A stretch of 64,000 nt of DNA, taken from contig NZ_JAHWXY010000006.1 of NCBI RefSeq assembly GCF_024281235.1, positions 113,666 through 177,665 of the forward strand. The letters run 5' to 3'. The translations under genes and the position numbers were made by a program. Source of the stretch: Shinella daejeonensis (lineage in GTDB: Bacteria > Pseudomonadota > Alphaproteobacteria > Rhizobiales > Rhizobiaceae). Shown here one piece after another: positions 18,295 to 26,456 of this stretch (position 1 is its first letter; every line of letters begins with the position of its first letter). The notes below the pieces were generated by a model. That model made no database searches, was not told the origin of the DNA, and was given only the letters and a program-made list of their open reading frames with translations.

Positions 18295-19697
18295 AGGACG
18301 TAACGACCTACCGGAATATCCGGCGCGGGATCGAAATGGGATTCCTCAATGGAACCGCCCTCGTCTATGGCGGCACGGAACCCGTCGCCATCGACGCGCA
18401 GGCAGGCAAGGGCAAGCTGGCCCGCTTTCTCGGCGTCAATTTGGTATCGCCGCGCACGGCGCACCTGACCAAGATCATCACCGACCCAAAGGACGCCGAA
18501 CTGGCGTGGATTTCATGGAAGACGCTGGAGCGGCAAGGGTACGTCGTGCGCTTCATCAACGCGGGCCAGCTCTACGGTTATCCGTCCGAAACCTATAATT
18601 TCAATACGCGGCTGCTGGAAGTGGCGGCGCAGCTCGCGCTGCGCTCAATCGTCGGCGAGGTCGCCTATGATTGCGCGAGTTACCTTGTCCCCATCGACCC
18701 GCACCCCACGCACCGCTGGATCGGGCAAGGCGTACGAACGGCCTTCGCGCTCTACAACAAGATAACGGCGCTCTATCCCTCGAAACGCTGGCCCTGCACG
18801 GCGGGGGGCCTGTGGGACTTCTTCGGGCGGGGCCGCGAGGAAATCGCCGACGATCTTTATGTCTGGGCGAGTGACGGACGCATGGAGGAAGATTCCGGCA
18901 TGTGCCGCCAGATCGCCAGCCTGACGCAATCGCGCGACCAGTGGAACGCCTATTCGTCCGTCATTGTCGAACGGCTGCAAGGCTTCCAACCAGGTTCGGC
19001 GGCACGGGCCGCGACAGAACGCAACTCTTTCGACCCTGCCGAAATGAAGCACGAGCGCACGGCGCTCTTCATCATTGGCTCGGCCCGCTCGGAAACCAGC
19101 CGGAATTTCGTCGGCTCCATGACCGCCGCCATCGTCGAGCGCTTCGCCGACGCGCACGGACCGCTGCGCGCCCTTCTCGTCGGCGAGGAATGGGGGCAGC
19201 TTTACGTGTCCAATTTCTATGAAATCCTCACCCTGTACCGCCAAGGCGGCGTCAATTTCCTCGGCGTGTTCCAGAACGCGGCGGCGCAGATCGAGGCCAA
19301 GTATGGGCGCGAGACCGCCCGTATCTGGAAGAAGGCCGTGGCGCACACGCTCTATCGCGGCCTGCCCGATACCGACACGCTGAAAGAAATCGAGCACCGT
19401 TCGGGCAAAACCTCGGTCATGGTGCGCGGCTTCAACGTCAACAATAATCAGGTGAACGGCTCCGGCGACAATCTCTCGGAACAGGCCCGCCCGCTGTTAC
19501 AGGTTGAGGACATTCGGGCCGCGACGGGTGGGGAAAGCGGCCTGCTCGAATCCCGCGACCATGGATATTTTACCGTCGATATGCCGAACTTCTGGGAGCG
19601 CGAAGAAATGAGCGGCTTGCTCCGTGACGTGCGCGAAAGGCCAGACAAATATGCGTGGCTTTCGAATACCCATCTATTAGGGCGCGATCCAGATTGA
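18291..19697 (+). CDS. VirD4/TraG-like coupling ATPase without membrane domain
   Basis: 468 residues. The order of motifs follows conjugative coupling proteins: a Walker A position at VAIDAQAGKGKLARFLG, which lacks the normal GxxGxGKT, then LTKIITDPKDAELAWISW (compare VFDPKGE in TraG), YVVRFINAGQLYG, and a Walker-B-like LLVGEEWGQLY near residue 293 in which the usual DE is replaced by GEE. GVFQNAAAQIEAKYG matches the sensor region. No transmembrane segment is present at the N-terminus. It would deliver the relaxase-DNA complex to a helper secretion channel. The altered Walker motifs are unusual and should be confirmed by alignment. Confidence 0.78.
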   Translation: MKDVTTYRNIRRGIEMGFLNGTALVYGGTEPVAIDAQAGKGKLARFLGVNLVSPRTAHLTKIITDPKDAELAWISWKTLERQGYVVRFINAGQLYGYPSETYNFNTRLLEVAAQLALRSIVGEVAYDCASYLVPIDPHPTHRWIGQGVRTAFALYNKITALYPSKRWPCTAGGLWDFFGRGREEIADDLYVWASDGRMEEDSGMCRQIASLTQSRDQWNAYSSVIVERLQGFQPGSAARAATERNSFDPAEMKHERTALFIIGSARSETSRNFVGSMTAAIVERFADAHGPLRALLVGEEWGQLYVSNFYEILTLYRQGGVNFLGVFQNAAAQIEAKYGRETARIWKKAVAHTLYRGLPDTDTLKEIEHRSGKTSVMVRGFNVNNNQVNGSGDNLSEQARPLLQVEDIRAATGGESGLLESRDHGYFTVDMPNFWEREEMSGLLRDVRERPDKYAWLSNTHLLGRDPD

Positions 19698-19884
19698 ATG
19701 TGGTTTGAAAAACGCGCTAAACCCTTACGGATCACCCATCAGTCGCAAAATACGCGCATTTTAACCTATTGTAATAAATTAGAAAAATATCCATCAAGCA
19801 CCTCTACAGTTTGCAATGAGAAGCTCTTTCCCCTCTAGGGTATTTGGTATAAAATTCGGCGAATCCCAAACCGTATCATGAGAT
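19698..19884 (+). promoter_or_regulatory. AT-rich leader before the cargo operon
   Basis: 187 bp in which composition drops sharply relative to the mobilisation genes (for example TATTGTAATAAATTAGAAAA). It marks the switch from the mobilisation operon to the AT-rich cargo genes and probably contains their promoter; GGTATAAAAT near 19846-19855 resembles a -10 element, with no convincing -35. Confidence 0.4.
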
Positions 19885-20523
19885 ATGAGACATATAGAGA
19901 ACACCGCCGCAAAAAAAAGCAAATTCCATTGGCTATCTCTTCAAGGAGATGACAATGGGCGGGCTTGTTATGACCAAGCTTTGCGAGAAACAGATAATTT
20001 TGTCGTTCTGCCCACCCTCGGCTCCCTGGTGCCGGGCTGGCTGCTATTAATTCCCAAATTTCCAATTAGCCGTCTGGCTGACTTGCAAGCCGCGCATCAC
20101 GATGAATTTAAATATCTCATCGACTGTGTTTGGGGCGAACTTGAAAGCAAATTCGGGGAAACGTTTATTTTTGAGCACGGCGGCTATGCCGGCTCCCAAA
20201 TTTCCTGCGGTGTTGATCAGGCCCATTTGCACTTTGTTCCGCTGCATTTCAACCTTACCAAGGCGGCCCATGAAGAAGGCTCCTATCATTGGCAGCCTCT
20301 TAAGGCGGGACAAACTCCTGCCGATGTACCCACCAAGCAGGAATACTTCTTTGTATCCTCAAGAAAAAAAGCGAGCTTTGCCGAAATACAGACGCCTGTT
20401 TCACAATGGTTTCGCAAACTTATCGCCGAGAAGATAGGTTCTCCAAGTGAGTGGAACTATAAAGAGTATTCCTTTTTAGATAACGTACATAAGACGATTA
20501 AAGTCATGGGTGGCCATGGCTGA
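19885..20523 (+). CDS. HIT-domain (histidine triad) protein
   Basis: 212 residues. The histidine-triad region reads GVDQAHLHFVPL; the middle and last histidines are H114 and H116, while the first triad position is Gln112. The preceding sequence (ETDNFVVLPTLGSLVPGWLLLIPK) matches the strand-rich HIT N-terminus. HIT enzymes hydrolyse or transfer nucleotidyl groups (AMP-X, ApnA, GalT-like). The 95-residue C-terminal extension with many basic residues has no obvious domain. Codon and base use is AT-richer than in the mobilisation genes. It is first in a three-gene operon with a membrane protein and a PPDK/MazG-type fusion. The substrate is unknown. Confidence 0.75.
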   Translation: MRHIENTAAKKSKFHWLSLQGDDNGRACYDQALRETDNFVVLPTLGSLVPGWLLLIPKFPISRLADLQAAHHDEFKYLIDCVWGELESKFGETFIFEHGGYAGSQISCGVDQAHLHFVPLHFNLTKAAHEEGSYHWQPLKAGQTPADVPTKQEYFFVSSRKKASFAEIQTPVSQWFRKLIAEKIGSPSEWNYKEYSFLDNVHKTIKVMGGHG

Positions 20524-21082
20524 CGATACCGAAGAGCAACCGAATTATGACGATGGTAGAACTGTCGGAAATTGGACGTCCCGCTACAAGGCCGAGGCAT
20601 GGTGGCAAATCGGCATCGAATTTGTTCTTTTACTGAGCTATTTGTTAGTAGCAAATTTTCTCATGTTACAAGCCATTCTGGTGCAGCCAGATACTGCCGT
20701 TAAATCGGGCTTTATATATCTTTCACCACTGGACGCCTATGTCGCCGAAGCAAACCTGAAATGGATGGCACTCGCGCTAGCCGGATTTGTTGGGGGAGCT
20801 GTATTCGATCTGAAATGGCTTTATCACTCGGTCGCTAAAGGAATATGGAATCGGGATCGCTGCTTGTGGCGTATTATTGTCCCCTTCAATTCATCAATGG
20901 TATCGCTGTTTACAGGATTTTTATTCGCGTCCGGAATCATACCCTTCCTGAAAAACGAAAGCTTCGATGATATTTATGCCCTTCTGGGCTTTGGTTTCGT
21001 ATTTGGATATTTCTCCGATAACATTCTGGCAGCTCTTCAAAACTTGGCCAAACAAATATTTGGCACGCTGAATGATGGCTAA
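20516..21082 (+). CDS. Multi-pass membrane protein of the cargo operon
   Basis: 188 residues from the ATG at 20516, which overlaps the HIT gene by 8 bp; a GTG at 20510 is also open. After a soluble acidic start (MADDTEEQPNYDDGR) there are hydrophobic segments at about residues 27-49, 76-96, 116-138 and 147-170. The last one contains GFGFVFGYFSDNILAALQNL. No family is recognised. In nucleotide-signalling defence systems such a membrane partner often acts as the effector, but this is only an analogy. It is followed 3 bp later by the large fusion gene, so the three genes form a tight operon. Confidence 0.7.
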   Translation: MADDTEEQPNYDDGRTVGNWTSRYKAEAWWQIGIEFVLLLSYLLVANFLMLQAILVQPDTAVKSGFIYLSPLDAYVAEANLKWMALALAGFVGGAVFDLKWLYHSVAKGIWNRDRCLWRIIVPFNSSMVSLFTGFLFASGIIPFLKNESFDDIYALLGFGFVFGYFSDNILAALQNLAKQIFGTLNDG

Positions 21083-21085
21083 CTC

Positions 21086-23494
21086 ATGCTTGTTGACGCA
21101 AAGCCAAGCGGACCAAAGAATTTCGAGAACCACCTATCAATAAGTCAAAGATATGGTGCAAAAGCTGCTGGCTTGGCGATGCTGCCTCCGCAGTGGAGAT
21201 TAGATTTCGCCGCCCTTTCCATAGAGAGTTACGATTATTGGCTTAAAAATAAAACGGTGGCTGGTTGCCCCGAAATTGCATCCTTAAAAGTGTGGCTCAA
21301 AAAAAAGAATTTCACGTCGATCATCGTCCGTTCAAGCGGGATCGATGAAACGCTATATGATCGCGGAAAATTCCGTTCTGTAATTTTGAAGCAGGGATGG
21401 GATTACTCGCAGTTAGAAGCAACAATTAACGATATTTTCCGGCACGCCCTGCAAACAGATGCGAAGGCGAAGCTGGGGATCGTTGTGCAAGAGTTCTTAA
21501 AGCCAGATTTTGCAGGACATTTGTCAAATGAACATCGAGTCAGCCCGACTATTAATCAGTGGTCTTATGAACTTGAATTTCCAAACTGGGCACCTTCAAA
21601 GGGTATAAACTCGAAATTCACGACTTCTCCGGATCCAAATAGCCCGCTTCACTGCGGCAACCAGATTCCCCATCAACCACTAAGATCGGTAGCTCACTTT
21701 CTCGCTGCGCAGTTCAAGCAACGTTGCCACTTAGAATGGATGGTATATCGCAGCACACTGTTTCTCGCTCAGATTGACTTTGAATGGCCGGAGCATGATG
21801 TTGGACTAGACCCTAAGAAAGATATAAAGGCAATTGCCCCTCCTGAGCTCGACCTAGACAAGAATGTGAGCTTAAAGCCGTACGAAATAGGCACTCAGAC
21901 ACATTGGCCGAAACTTAAGAATTTAAGCGATTTTGATTTCAACTCAGAAAGGGCCTCCCCCAGAATATACCCTCTCGACCCAAAGACGTTGAAGGCGGCA
22001 TTTGGAGATCAGGAGCTAATGTCTTCGTTAAAACAAGACATGGTGGCGCTGACGGGAAATCGTTTGGTTGTGCGGACAGACTGCATACAAGAGGGTATCG
22101 GCCACTTTAACTTACCTCGTACCGACACTAAAACCGTTGAGGATGCTATAAGCTGGTGTCGAGAAAAGATTACTGCTCTGGAAGGCAGAGGGGTTGAGGA
22201 GGAAAATTATATGTTCCTCTTTCACGCGTTCCTGCCGGCCAGAGCATCTGCATGGGCTTACGCAAAACCAAACAGCCCAACGGTAATTGTAGATGCCTTA
22301 TGGGGCTTGCCAGACGGCCTGCAAGTTTTACCAGTTGATACGTACGAAGTAAACGTTGCCAGAAACGAAGTTGTAAAAACAAAATCTACCTTTAAACCAA
22401 AATTCCTTACGGAACTTGAAGATGGTACTTGGGACTATAGACACGTAAAGAGTAAATCCGGAAGGAATCAGGTTCTCAGCCTTTCCGATAAGGTGGAAAT
22501 CGCCAAAAGAACTAAAGACATTTCCGACAAATTGGGTGATGAAGCCCAGATTATGTGGTTTTGCGATATTCCTGATGGTTACAAAGTCGGAAGGAATTTG
22601 CCTTGGTTTCGGTCGCGCGAGAAATTTGATCCGGCTCCTAGGCAAGAAGTTCAGTTCAAGCCTTTTCCGGTATCAAAACCTGAGGACCTCATAAAGCTTC
22701 CGCCTGAGAAAGTTACAATTCAACTATTACCGGAGGCGAACTTAATCCGCGATGAAAGTTTTCTGGATAAAATTGTCGATATTGCGAAAGAAAAGCAATT
22801 GCCCGTTCAGCTTGAAGGGTCAATTCTAAGCCATGTGTTTTATAAACTAAATCAAGCCGGCATCTCTGTAGTTCTTTCAAACTCTCCTAAATACTATCGG
22901 AAGAGGCAGAAAAAGATTTTTGGGAAGCTAGTACGCGATAAAATACCGACAAATATCGCCGCAGGCGGGGAAGCCGTTAGAGAAGCCAAGATCGCCAAAT
23001 CGGACCTAAATATAGCATTGGCTGGAAAGCTTTTGGAGGAGGTTGAGGAGCTTCTCAAGGCTTCTTCGAGAGAAGATCAGGCTGCCGAGCTTTCCGATAT
23101 TCTGGAAGTACTGAAGGGGCTAGCGAAGGCATATAACGTTGAATGGTCGGACGTAGAAACCCTAGCCCTGCAAAAAGCTGAAAAGCGAGGAGGCTTTGAG
23201 GACGGACGGGTGTTAATAGAGACTGCACTTCCCCACCGCGATAGCCTGTTGGAACGAGATGAACATGTTAGAATTACTGACTTGGGTCGGGTAGATTGCA
23301 CTGACACTAGGGCTGAGATTCCTTCCAGCAGCCTTATGGCAACGGCATTCGGCCCCGGTGTAATATTCTCATTTGAGGATGACCCAGTGCGCTTTAGGGT
23401 CGCCATGAGACAAGGTAGACTGCAAATAACCAAGATAGACCAAAAAGTCCCGCAAGAAAACAAAGCTCAGCGAGAGCTTTTTGACTTCGAATAA
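21086..23494 (+). CDS. PEP-synthase/PPDK-like ATP-grasp protein fused to MazG-like pyrophosphohydrolase
   Basis: 802 residues. The N-terminal two thirds resemble the ATP/pyruvate-binding region of PEP synthase: IIVRSSGIDETLYDRGKF (about residues 78-95), a second VVRTDC segment near 325, and VDALWGLPDGLQ near 402, which parallels the EAVWGLGE stretch of PPDK. The swivelling phosphohistidine domain (TSHAAI-type motif) and the PEP-binding barrel are absent. Near residue 612 comes GKLVRDKIPTNI, then LLEEVEELL (EExxE) near 648 and ELSDILEVL (ExxD) near 668, the metal ligands of all-alpha NTP pyrophosphohydrolases. The start follows the membrane gene by 3 bp. It probably modifies or destroys a nucleotide, but the reaction is unknown. 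Confidence 0.7.
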   Translation: MLVDAKPSGPKNFENHLSISQRYGAKAAGLAMLPPQWRLDFAALSIESYDYWLKNKTVAGCPEIASLKVWLKKKNFTSIIVRSSGIDETLYDRGKFRSVILKQGWDYSQLEATINDIFRHALQTDAKAKLGIVVQEFLKPDFAGHLSNEHRVSPTINQWSYELEFPNWAPSKGINSKFTTSPDPNSPLHCGNQIPHQPLRSVAHFLAAQFKQRCHLEWMVYRSTLFLAQIDFEWPEHDVGLDPKKDIKAIAPPELDLDKNVSLKPYEIGTQTHWPKLKNLSDFDFNSERASPRIYPLDPKTLKAAFGDQELMSSLKQDMVALTGNRLVVRTDCIQEGIGHFNLPRTDTKTVEDAISWCREKITALEGRGVEEENYMFLFHAFLPARASAWAYAKPNSPTVIVDALWGLPDGLQVLPVDTYEVNVARNEVVKTKSTFKPKFLTELEDGTWDYRHVKSKSGRNQVLSLSDKVEIAKRTKDISDKLGDEAQIMWFCDIPDGYKVGRNLPWFRSREKFDPAPRQEVQFKPFPVSKPEDLIKLPPEKVTIQLLPEANLIRDESFLDKIVDIAKEKQLPVQLEGSILSHVFYKLNQAGISVVLSNSPKYYRKRQKKIFGKLVRDKIPTNIAAGGEAVREAKIAKSDLNIALAGKLLEEVEELLKASSREDQAAELSDILEVLKGLAKAYNVEWSDVETLALQKAEKRGGFEDGRVLIETALPHRDSLLERDEHVRITDLGRVDCTDTRAEIPSSSLMATAFGPGVIFSFEDDPVRFRVAMRQGRLQITKIDQKVPQENKAQRELFDFE

Positions 23495-23500
23495 CCCTAA

Positions 23501-24430
23501 TCACATCTTTTTCTTTTCAATACCAACAATACCTTGGTTTAGGTCAAATTCTATGCCTGCTCTTATATTTGGGCTTCCAATTAAGTAAGATTGAGAAGAC
23601 TTATCTTCATCTCTGCTTTCAATTCTCAATCCCAAGCGTTCAATAAGTGGACTATTTCCGTTTTGCTGTACAAGCCACTCCTCGTAACCCTTTATTGAAG
23701 GCCCCCCCGAATTGATAACAAATTCATATCCATAGAAAATAAATGCTAAATACGTTTCTCGGCGTGTTGTAATGAATAAATCTAAACTATAGCCGGCTTG
23801 CACCCAACCATCTGTTTCGGGATGTCGCATAAGCGTTTCCTCGGGGAAGACCTTTCGCATGGAATAAGGCCAATGCTCAAGATTATCCCCAACGCGAACC
23901 CAACGGCGTAAGCGGTCCCAATGAGGTTCGTCTACAAGGTTTTCTAGAAGCACGGGATCGTGCAGCATCCTTAGACTGATAGGTTCCAGTGCCATTTTAG
24001 CGAGCAATCTCGACATTAAAGCAGCCGGAGGTGTCATAGACCTATGAAAAAGAAAAGCTATTGGATGCCCTGCTTCTTCACGATGGCTGATAATTCTATT
24101 GATCTCTTCAGATTCTCTCTTCCGCTCCGCCTCAAGCGTATATCCCTCTTTATTCACACGCAGTCCGATTTCAAGTTCCGTTCCGGCTAGAAATCCATGT
24201 AGTGAAGGTGGCTTTCCACGTTTGTTTGGAACTTGATACCAAGCACGAAGATTTCTAAAGGACTTATCATTAAGAAGCGGCTGCTCAATTTTGCGCGCAA
24301 AATAGTTATTACATGAATCACACACAACGCCCTTGGGTAAAATTGCGTGCCGATTACCAAATGAGTGCGGTACAATATGCTCTACGCTCAACGACGAGGC
24401 AGATGTATTTTTGCAAAATATGCAACGCAC
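23501..24430 (-). CDS. HNH endonuclease
   Basis: 309 residues from a GTG start that is preceded by AAAGGA. The N-terminus carries a compact zinc-bound HNH module: CIFC (residues 3-6), SVEHIVPHSFGN (15-26, with the catalytic-type E-H) and CDSCNNYF (37-44). The remaining 250 residues form a conserved-looking but unnamed C-terminal domain. It is expected to cut nucleic acid in the cytoplasm. It ends 6 bp from the end of the PPDK/MazG gene, tail to tail, and shares its AT-rich composition, so the two may have moved together. It may be part of the same system or an independent defence nuclease. Confidence 0.8.
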   Translation of the reverse strand: MRCIFCKNTSASSLSVEHIVPHSFGNRHAILPKGVVCDSCNNYFARKIEQPLLNDKSFRNLRAWYQVPNKRGKPPSLHGFLAGTELEIGLRVNKEGYTLEAERKRESEEINRIISHREEAGHPIAFLFHRSMTPPAALMSRLLAKMALEPISLRMLHDPVLLENLVDEPHWDRLRRWVRVGDNLEHWPYSMRKVFPEETLMRHPETDGWVQAGYSLDLFITTRRETYLAFIFYGYEFVINSGGPSIKGYEEWLVQQNGNSPLIERLGLRIESRDEDKSSQSYLIGSPNIRAGIEFDLNQGIVGIEKKKM

Positions 24431-24541
24431 ACTTAATTCCTTTGTCCAGCTGCTACTTGCAATATCTCCGAACAGTTTCCCTTACACAAGGCTTGGCTGA
24501 TGCGCATGCAGAGCGTTCGCAGTTTTGACGTATTTCATTGA

Positions 24542-24865
24542 TCAGGACATAGCGGGCTGCGTCCCATTGCCCGCGCGAGGTTGAAAGCTGACGCTCACAT
24601 CCACGCGCTGATCGAAGCGGTTGAGGATCGTCATGAGGCGGTCAATCGTGAAGCGCTCCAGCTTGGCCTTACGGATGCGGGAAAAATCGGCAGCGGCGAT
24701 GCCCGTCAACTCTCCGGCGCGGCGCGTGGTGAGTTCACGGGTGTCCAGCACGCGGATAATCTGCGCGGCCAGAATGGCTTTCAGCTGTTCGGCGTCGGCG
24801 TTGGGGTGGCCAAAATCGCGGAAGACATTCCCGCTGCCGCGTACCACTTCAAAATCTTCGTTCAT
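24542..24865 (-). CDS. XRE-family antitoxin, HigA-like
   Basis: 107 residues. A helix-turn-helix occupies the middle (TRRAGELTGIAAADFSRIRKAKLERFTIDRLM), as in short XRE antitoxins of the HigA-2 type; the C-terminus (VDVSVSFQPRAG) resembles the usual tail. It would neutralise the toxin encoded just upstream and repress the operon. The ATG overlaps the toxin stop (ATGA) and has a good GGAGATATTACG ribosome site. The order toxin-antitoxin is the higBA order. Codon use is GC-rich again, unlike the neighbouring HNH gene. Confidence 0.88.
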   Translation of the reverse strand: MNEDFEVVRGSGNVFRDFGHPNADAEQLKAILAAQIIRVLDTRELTTRRAGELTGIAAADFSRIRKAKLERFTIDRLMTILNRFDQRVDVSVSFQPRAGNGTQPAMS

Positions 24866-25212
24866 CGTAATATCTCCTGTAGTCGTTTGATCCGCTCCCG
24901 TATGAGGTCGATTTCCTGCTTGGGCGTGGCGATCCCCGTCTTCGACTTCTTCTGAAAGGCGTGAATCACCCAAACATCCGTGCCGATCTGCAAGGCGTAA
25001 ATCACGCGCCATGCATCCCCACGGTGCTTGAGGGCGATTTCCATGACACCGGAACCAAGTCCCTGCATGGGTTTGGCGTTGTCCGATTTCTGGCCCTCGG
25101 CGGCAATCGTCAACGCCCGCAGCGCCTCCAGCTGGACCGCCTCGGGAAACTCCTCGAAGGACTTGCGGGCGGCTTTGATCCAAGAAATCGGGCGCGTGGT
25201 GTCTTTCATCAC
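24862..25212 (-). CDS. RelE/HigB-type toxin (phage-derived Gp49-like)
   Basis: 116 residues, with ATG codons at 25212 and 25209 both possible. The sequence RKSFEEFPEAVQLEALRALTIA, then GVMEIALKHRGDAWRVIYAL and WVIHAFQKKSKTGIATPKQEIDL, is typical of Gp49-like HigB ribosome-dependent mRNA interferases. It is expected to stop translation when the antitoxin is lost and thus stabilise the element. It is co-transcribed and overlapped with the XRE antitoxin. It sits between the HNH gene and a hairpin-rich spacer. Confidence 0.88.
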   Translation of the reverse strand: MMKDTTRPISWIKAARKSFEEFPEAVQLEALRALTIAAEGQKSDNAKPMQGLGSGVMEIALKHRGDAWRVIYALQIGTDVWVIHAFQKKSKTGIATPKQEIDLIRERIKRLQEILR

Positions 25213-25274
25213 CTAAATGATGTCAAATTTGACAACGAAATGCAAGAAAAATGACCTGTTCCCTGTTCGATGCG

Positions 25275-25427
25275 GGCCGCAGGCCGCGAGAACCCGCCCG
25301 CAGGGCGGAACGATGTTCCCCGTCCCGATAGGCACCGGACAGCGTGGAAGCGGGCAAATTGCATAAGTGCAGCGTTGCAATAGGCGGTTTTTCGGCTTGC
25401 CGAAAAATGCCCCAACGGGGCAAGCCG
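25275..25427. repeat. Array of consecutive hairpins, non-coding
   Basis: Within about 150 bp there are GGCC-GCA-GGCC (25275-25285), CCGCCC-GCA-GGGCGG (25294-25308), GGAAC-GAT-GTTCC (25307-25319), ATTGC...GCAAT around 25357-25380, TTTTTCGGC-TT-GCCGAAAAA (25388-25407) and TGCCCC-AAC-GGGGCA (25408-25422). The fifth looks like a bidirectional terminator. CGGCTTGCC and GGCAAGCCG (25393-25401, 25419-25427) can pair in a longer alternative stem. The block separates the toxin-antitoxin operon from the end of a leftward four-gene operon. Confidence 0.55.
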
Positions 25428-25468
25428 GTTGCCTGCGCCGCGCTATCCTGTGCTGACGTCATGGGGAA

Positions 25469-25744
25469 TTATTTGTACTGCGCGCACATGGGCGCGACAT
25501 TCCGATACGTCTTGAGGCCGACAAGGAAAAGCGGCTGTACGAGGAAACTGCGCTGATCGACTATCGCCTGCGCCTGACAAGCGCAGAAGGCCGAGCTATT
25601 TCCGCAATGCTTCACAATATCGTTGTATTGCTGGTCGGGCGAGTAGATGAAGTGCATGGCGATGCACAGGCCAATCCATGCACCGACAAGATTGAACATC
25701 CAACCGAACTTCTTGAAACCATCGGTGGCGCTGCTGCCCGACAT
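25469..25744 (-). CDS. Small hypothetical membrane protein
   Basis: 91 residues from the ATG at 25744, which has a GGGAG ribosome site. One membrane segment is likely (FGWMFNLVGAWIGLCIAMHF, residues 13-32), followed by a polar region with several cysteines (KHCGNSSAFCACQAQAIV) and a second hydrophobic patch. No family is recognised. It is preceded by a strong hairpin that separates it from the gene upstream. It is the last gene of the leftward group of element-encoded genes of unknown role. Confidence 0.6.
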   Translation of the reverse strand: MSGSSATDGFKKFGWMFNLVGAWIGLCIAMHFIYSPDQQYNDIVKHCGNSSAFCACQAQAIVDQRSFLVQPLFLVGLKTYRNVAPMCAQYK

Positions 25745-25773
25745 GGAAACTCCCTTTACGATGCATGAGGTTT

Positions 25774-25800
25774 GCCCGCCGATGAGACTCATCGGCGGGC
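25774..25800 (-). terminator. Hairpin terminator after the 26369-25815 gene
   Basis: GCCCGCCGATGA, loop GAC, TCATCGGCGGGC: a perfect 12-bp stem located 15-40 bp past the stop of the leftward gene. There is no long T-run on the minus side, so it may attenuate rather than stop transcription into the next small gene. Confidence 0.6.
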
Positions 25801-25814
25801 CGCAGTTCTTTTGG

Positions 25815-26369
25815 CTACACCAGCTCCGAATCCAGTGCGTTCCGCTGTTCATAGAGGGCACGCCAATCGCGCTCGCCGATCAGGCCGCCGATGAGATAGC
25901 AGGTCGGATAGCCAACGGCGCACAGCACCGCGCCGAAGCGGTTGCGGCGCGTGGCGTCGCCGTGGAGATAGGCGATATGATCGGCGCGGGCCTGCGCCAG
26001 CGTGCGCCAGAAGGCGCTCGCCCGTTTCGAGCGGCGCATGTGGCGGACCACGGCAAGCGCCCATGCGTGATAGCCACGATAATGGCGATCTGTCAGATGC
26101 GCGCGGGCATACTCCGCCCCGAGCGCATAATCCGCGCGGCCCATCAACCCCTGCCGGTGCAGTTCCGTGCAAATGACCTTGGCGCTATCATCCTGTTTCG
26201 CTTTCCTGCGTGCTTTTTCCTTTGCTTCCCGTTCTTCGCGCAAATGCCGTTCGAGATAGGATTCCTGACTCTGTTTGTTGCGGTTGTAATCGACGGCTCC
26301 GAGCATCCCGCCCATGGTGCCGTCATTATGGCCGGTGTTTTTTCCCCGATTGTAGGAATCGCCCCACAT
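25815..26369 (-). CDS. Hypothetical protein of the mobile element
   Basis: 184 residues from the ATG at 26369, preceded by AAGGAG; the frame is open 14 codons further but without a ribosome site. The N-terminus is polar and glycine-rich (MWGDSYNRGKNTGHNDGTMGG), followed by a charged helix (YLERHLREEREAKEKARRK). The C-terminal half contains HLTDRHYRGYHAWALAVVRHMRR and one hydrophobic segment (FGAVLCAVGYPTCYLIGGLIG). No known domain is recognised. It is co-directional with three other unknown genes and may serve transfer or element maintenance. Confidence 0.6.
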   Translation of the reverse strand: MWGDSYNRGKNTGHNDGTMGGMLGAVDYNRNKQSQESYLERHLREEREAKEKARRKAKQDDSAKVICTELHRQGLMGRADYALGAEYARAHLTDRHYRGYHAWALAVVRHMRRSKRASAFWRTLAQARADHIAYLHGDATRRNRFGAVLCAVGYPTCYLIGGLIGERDWRALYEQRNALDSELV

Positions 26370-26456
26370 GTCGTTCTCCTTTGTGTGGCTGGTGGACTCG
26401 ACTGCGAACACTGGCAGCGGTGGCGCTGCGGTGCGGGTGAATGATGCAGCGGCGGA

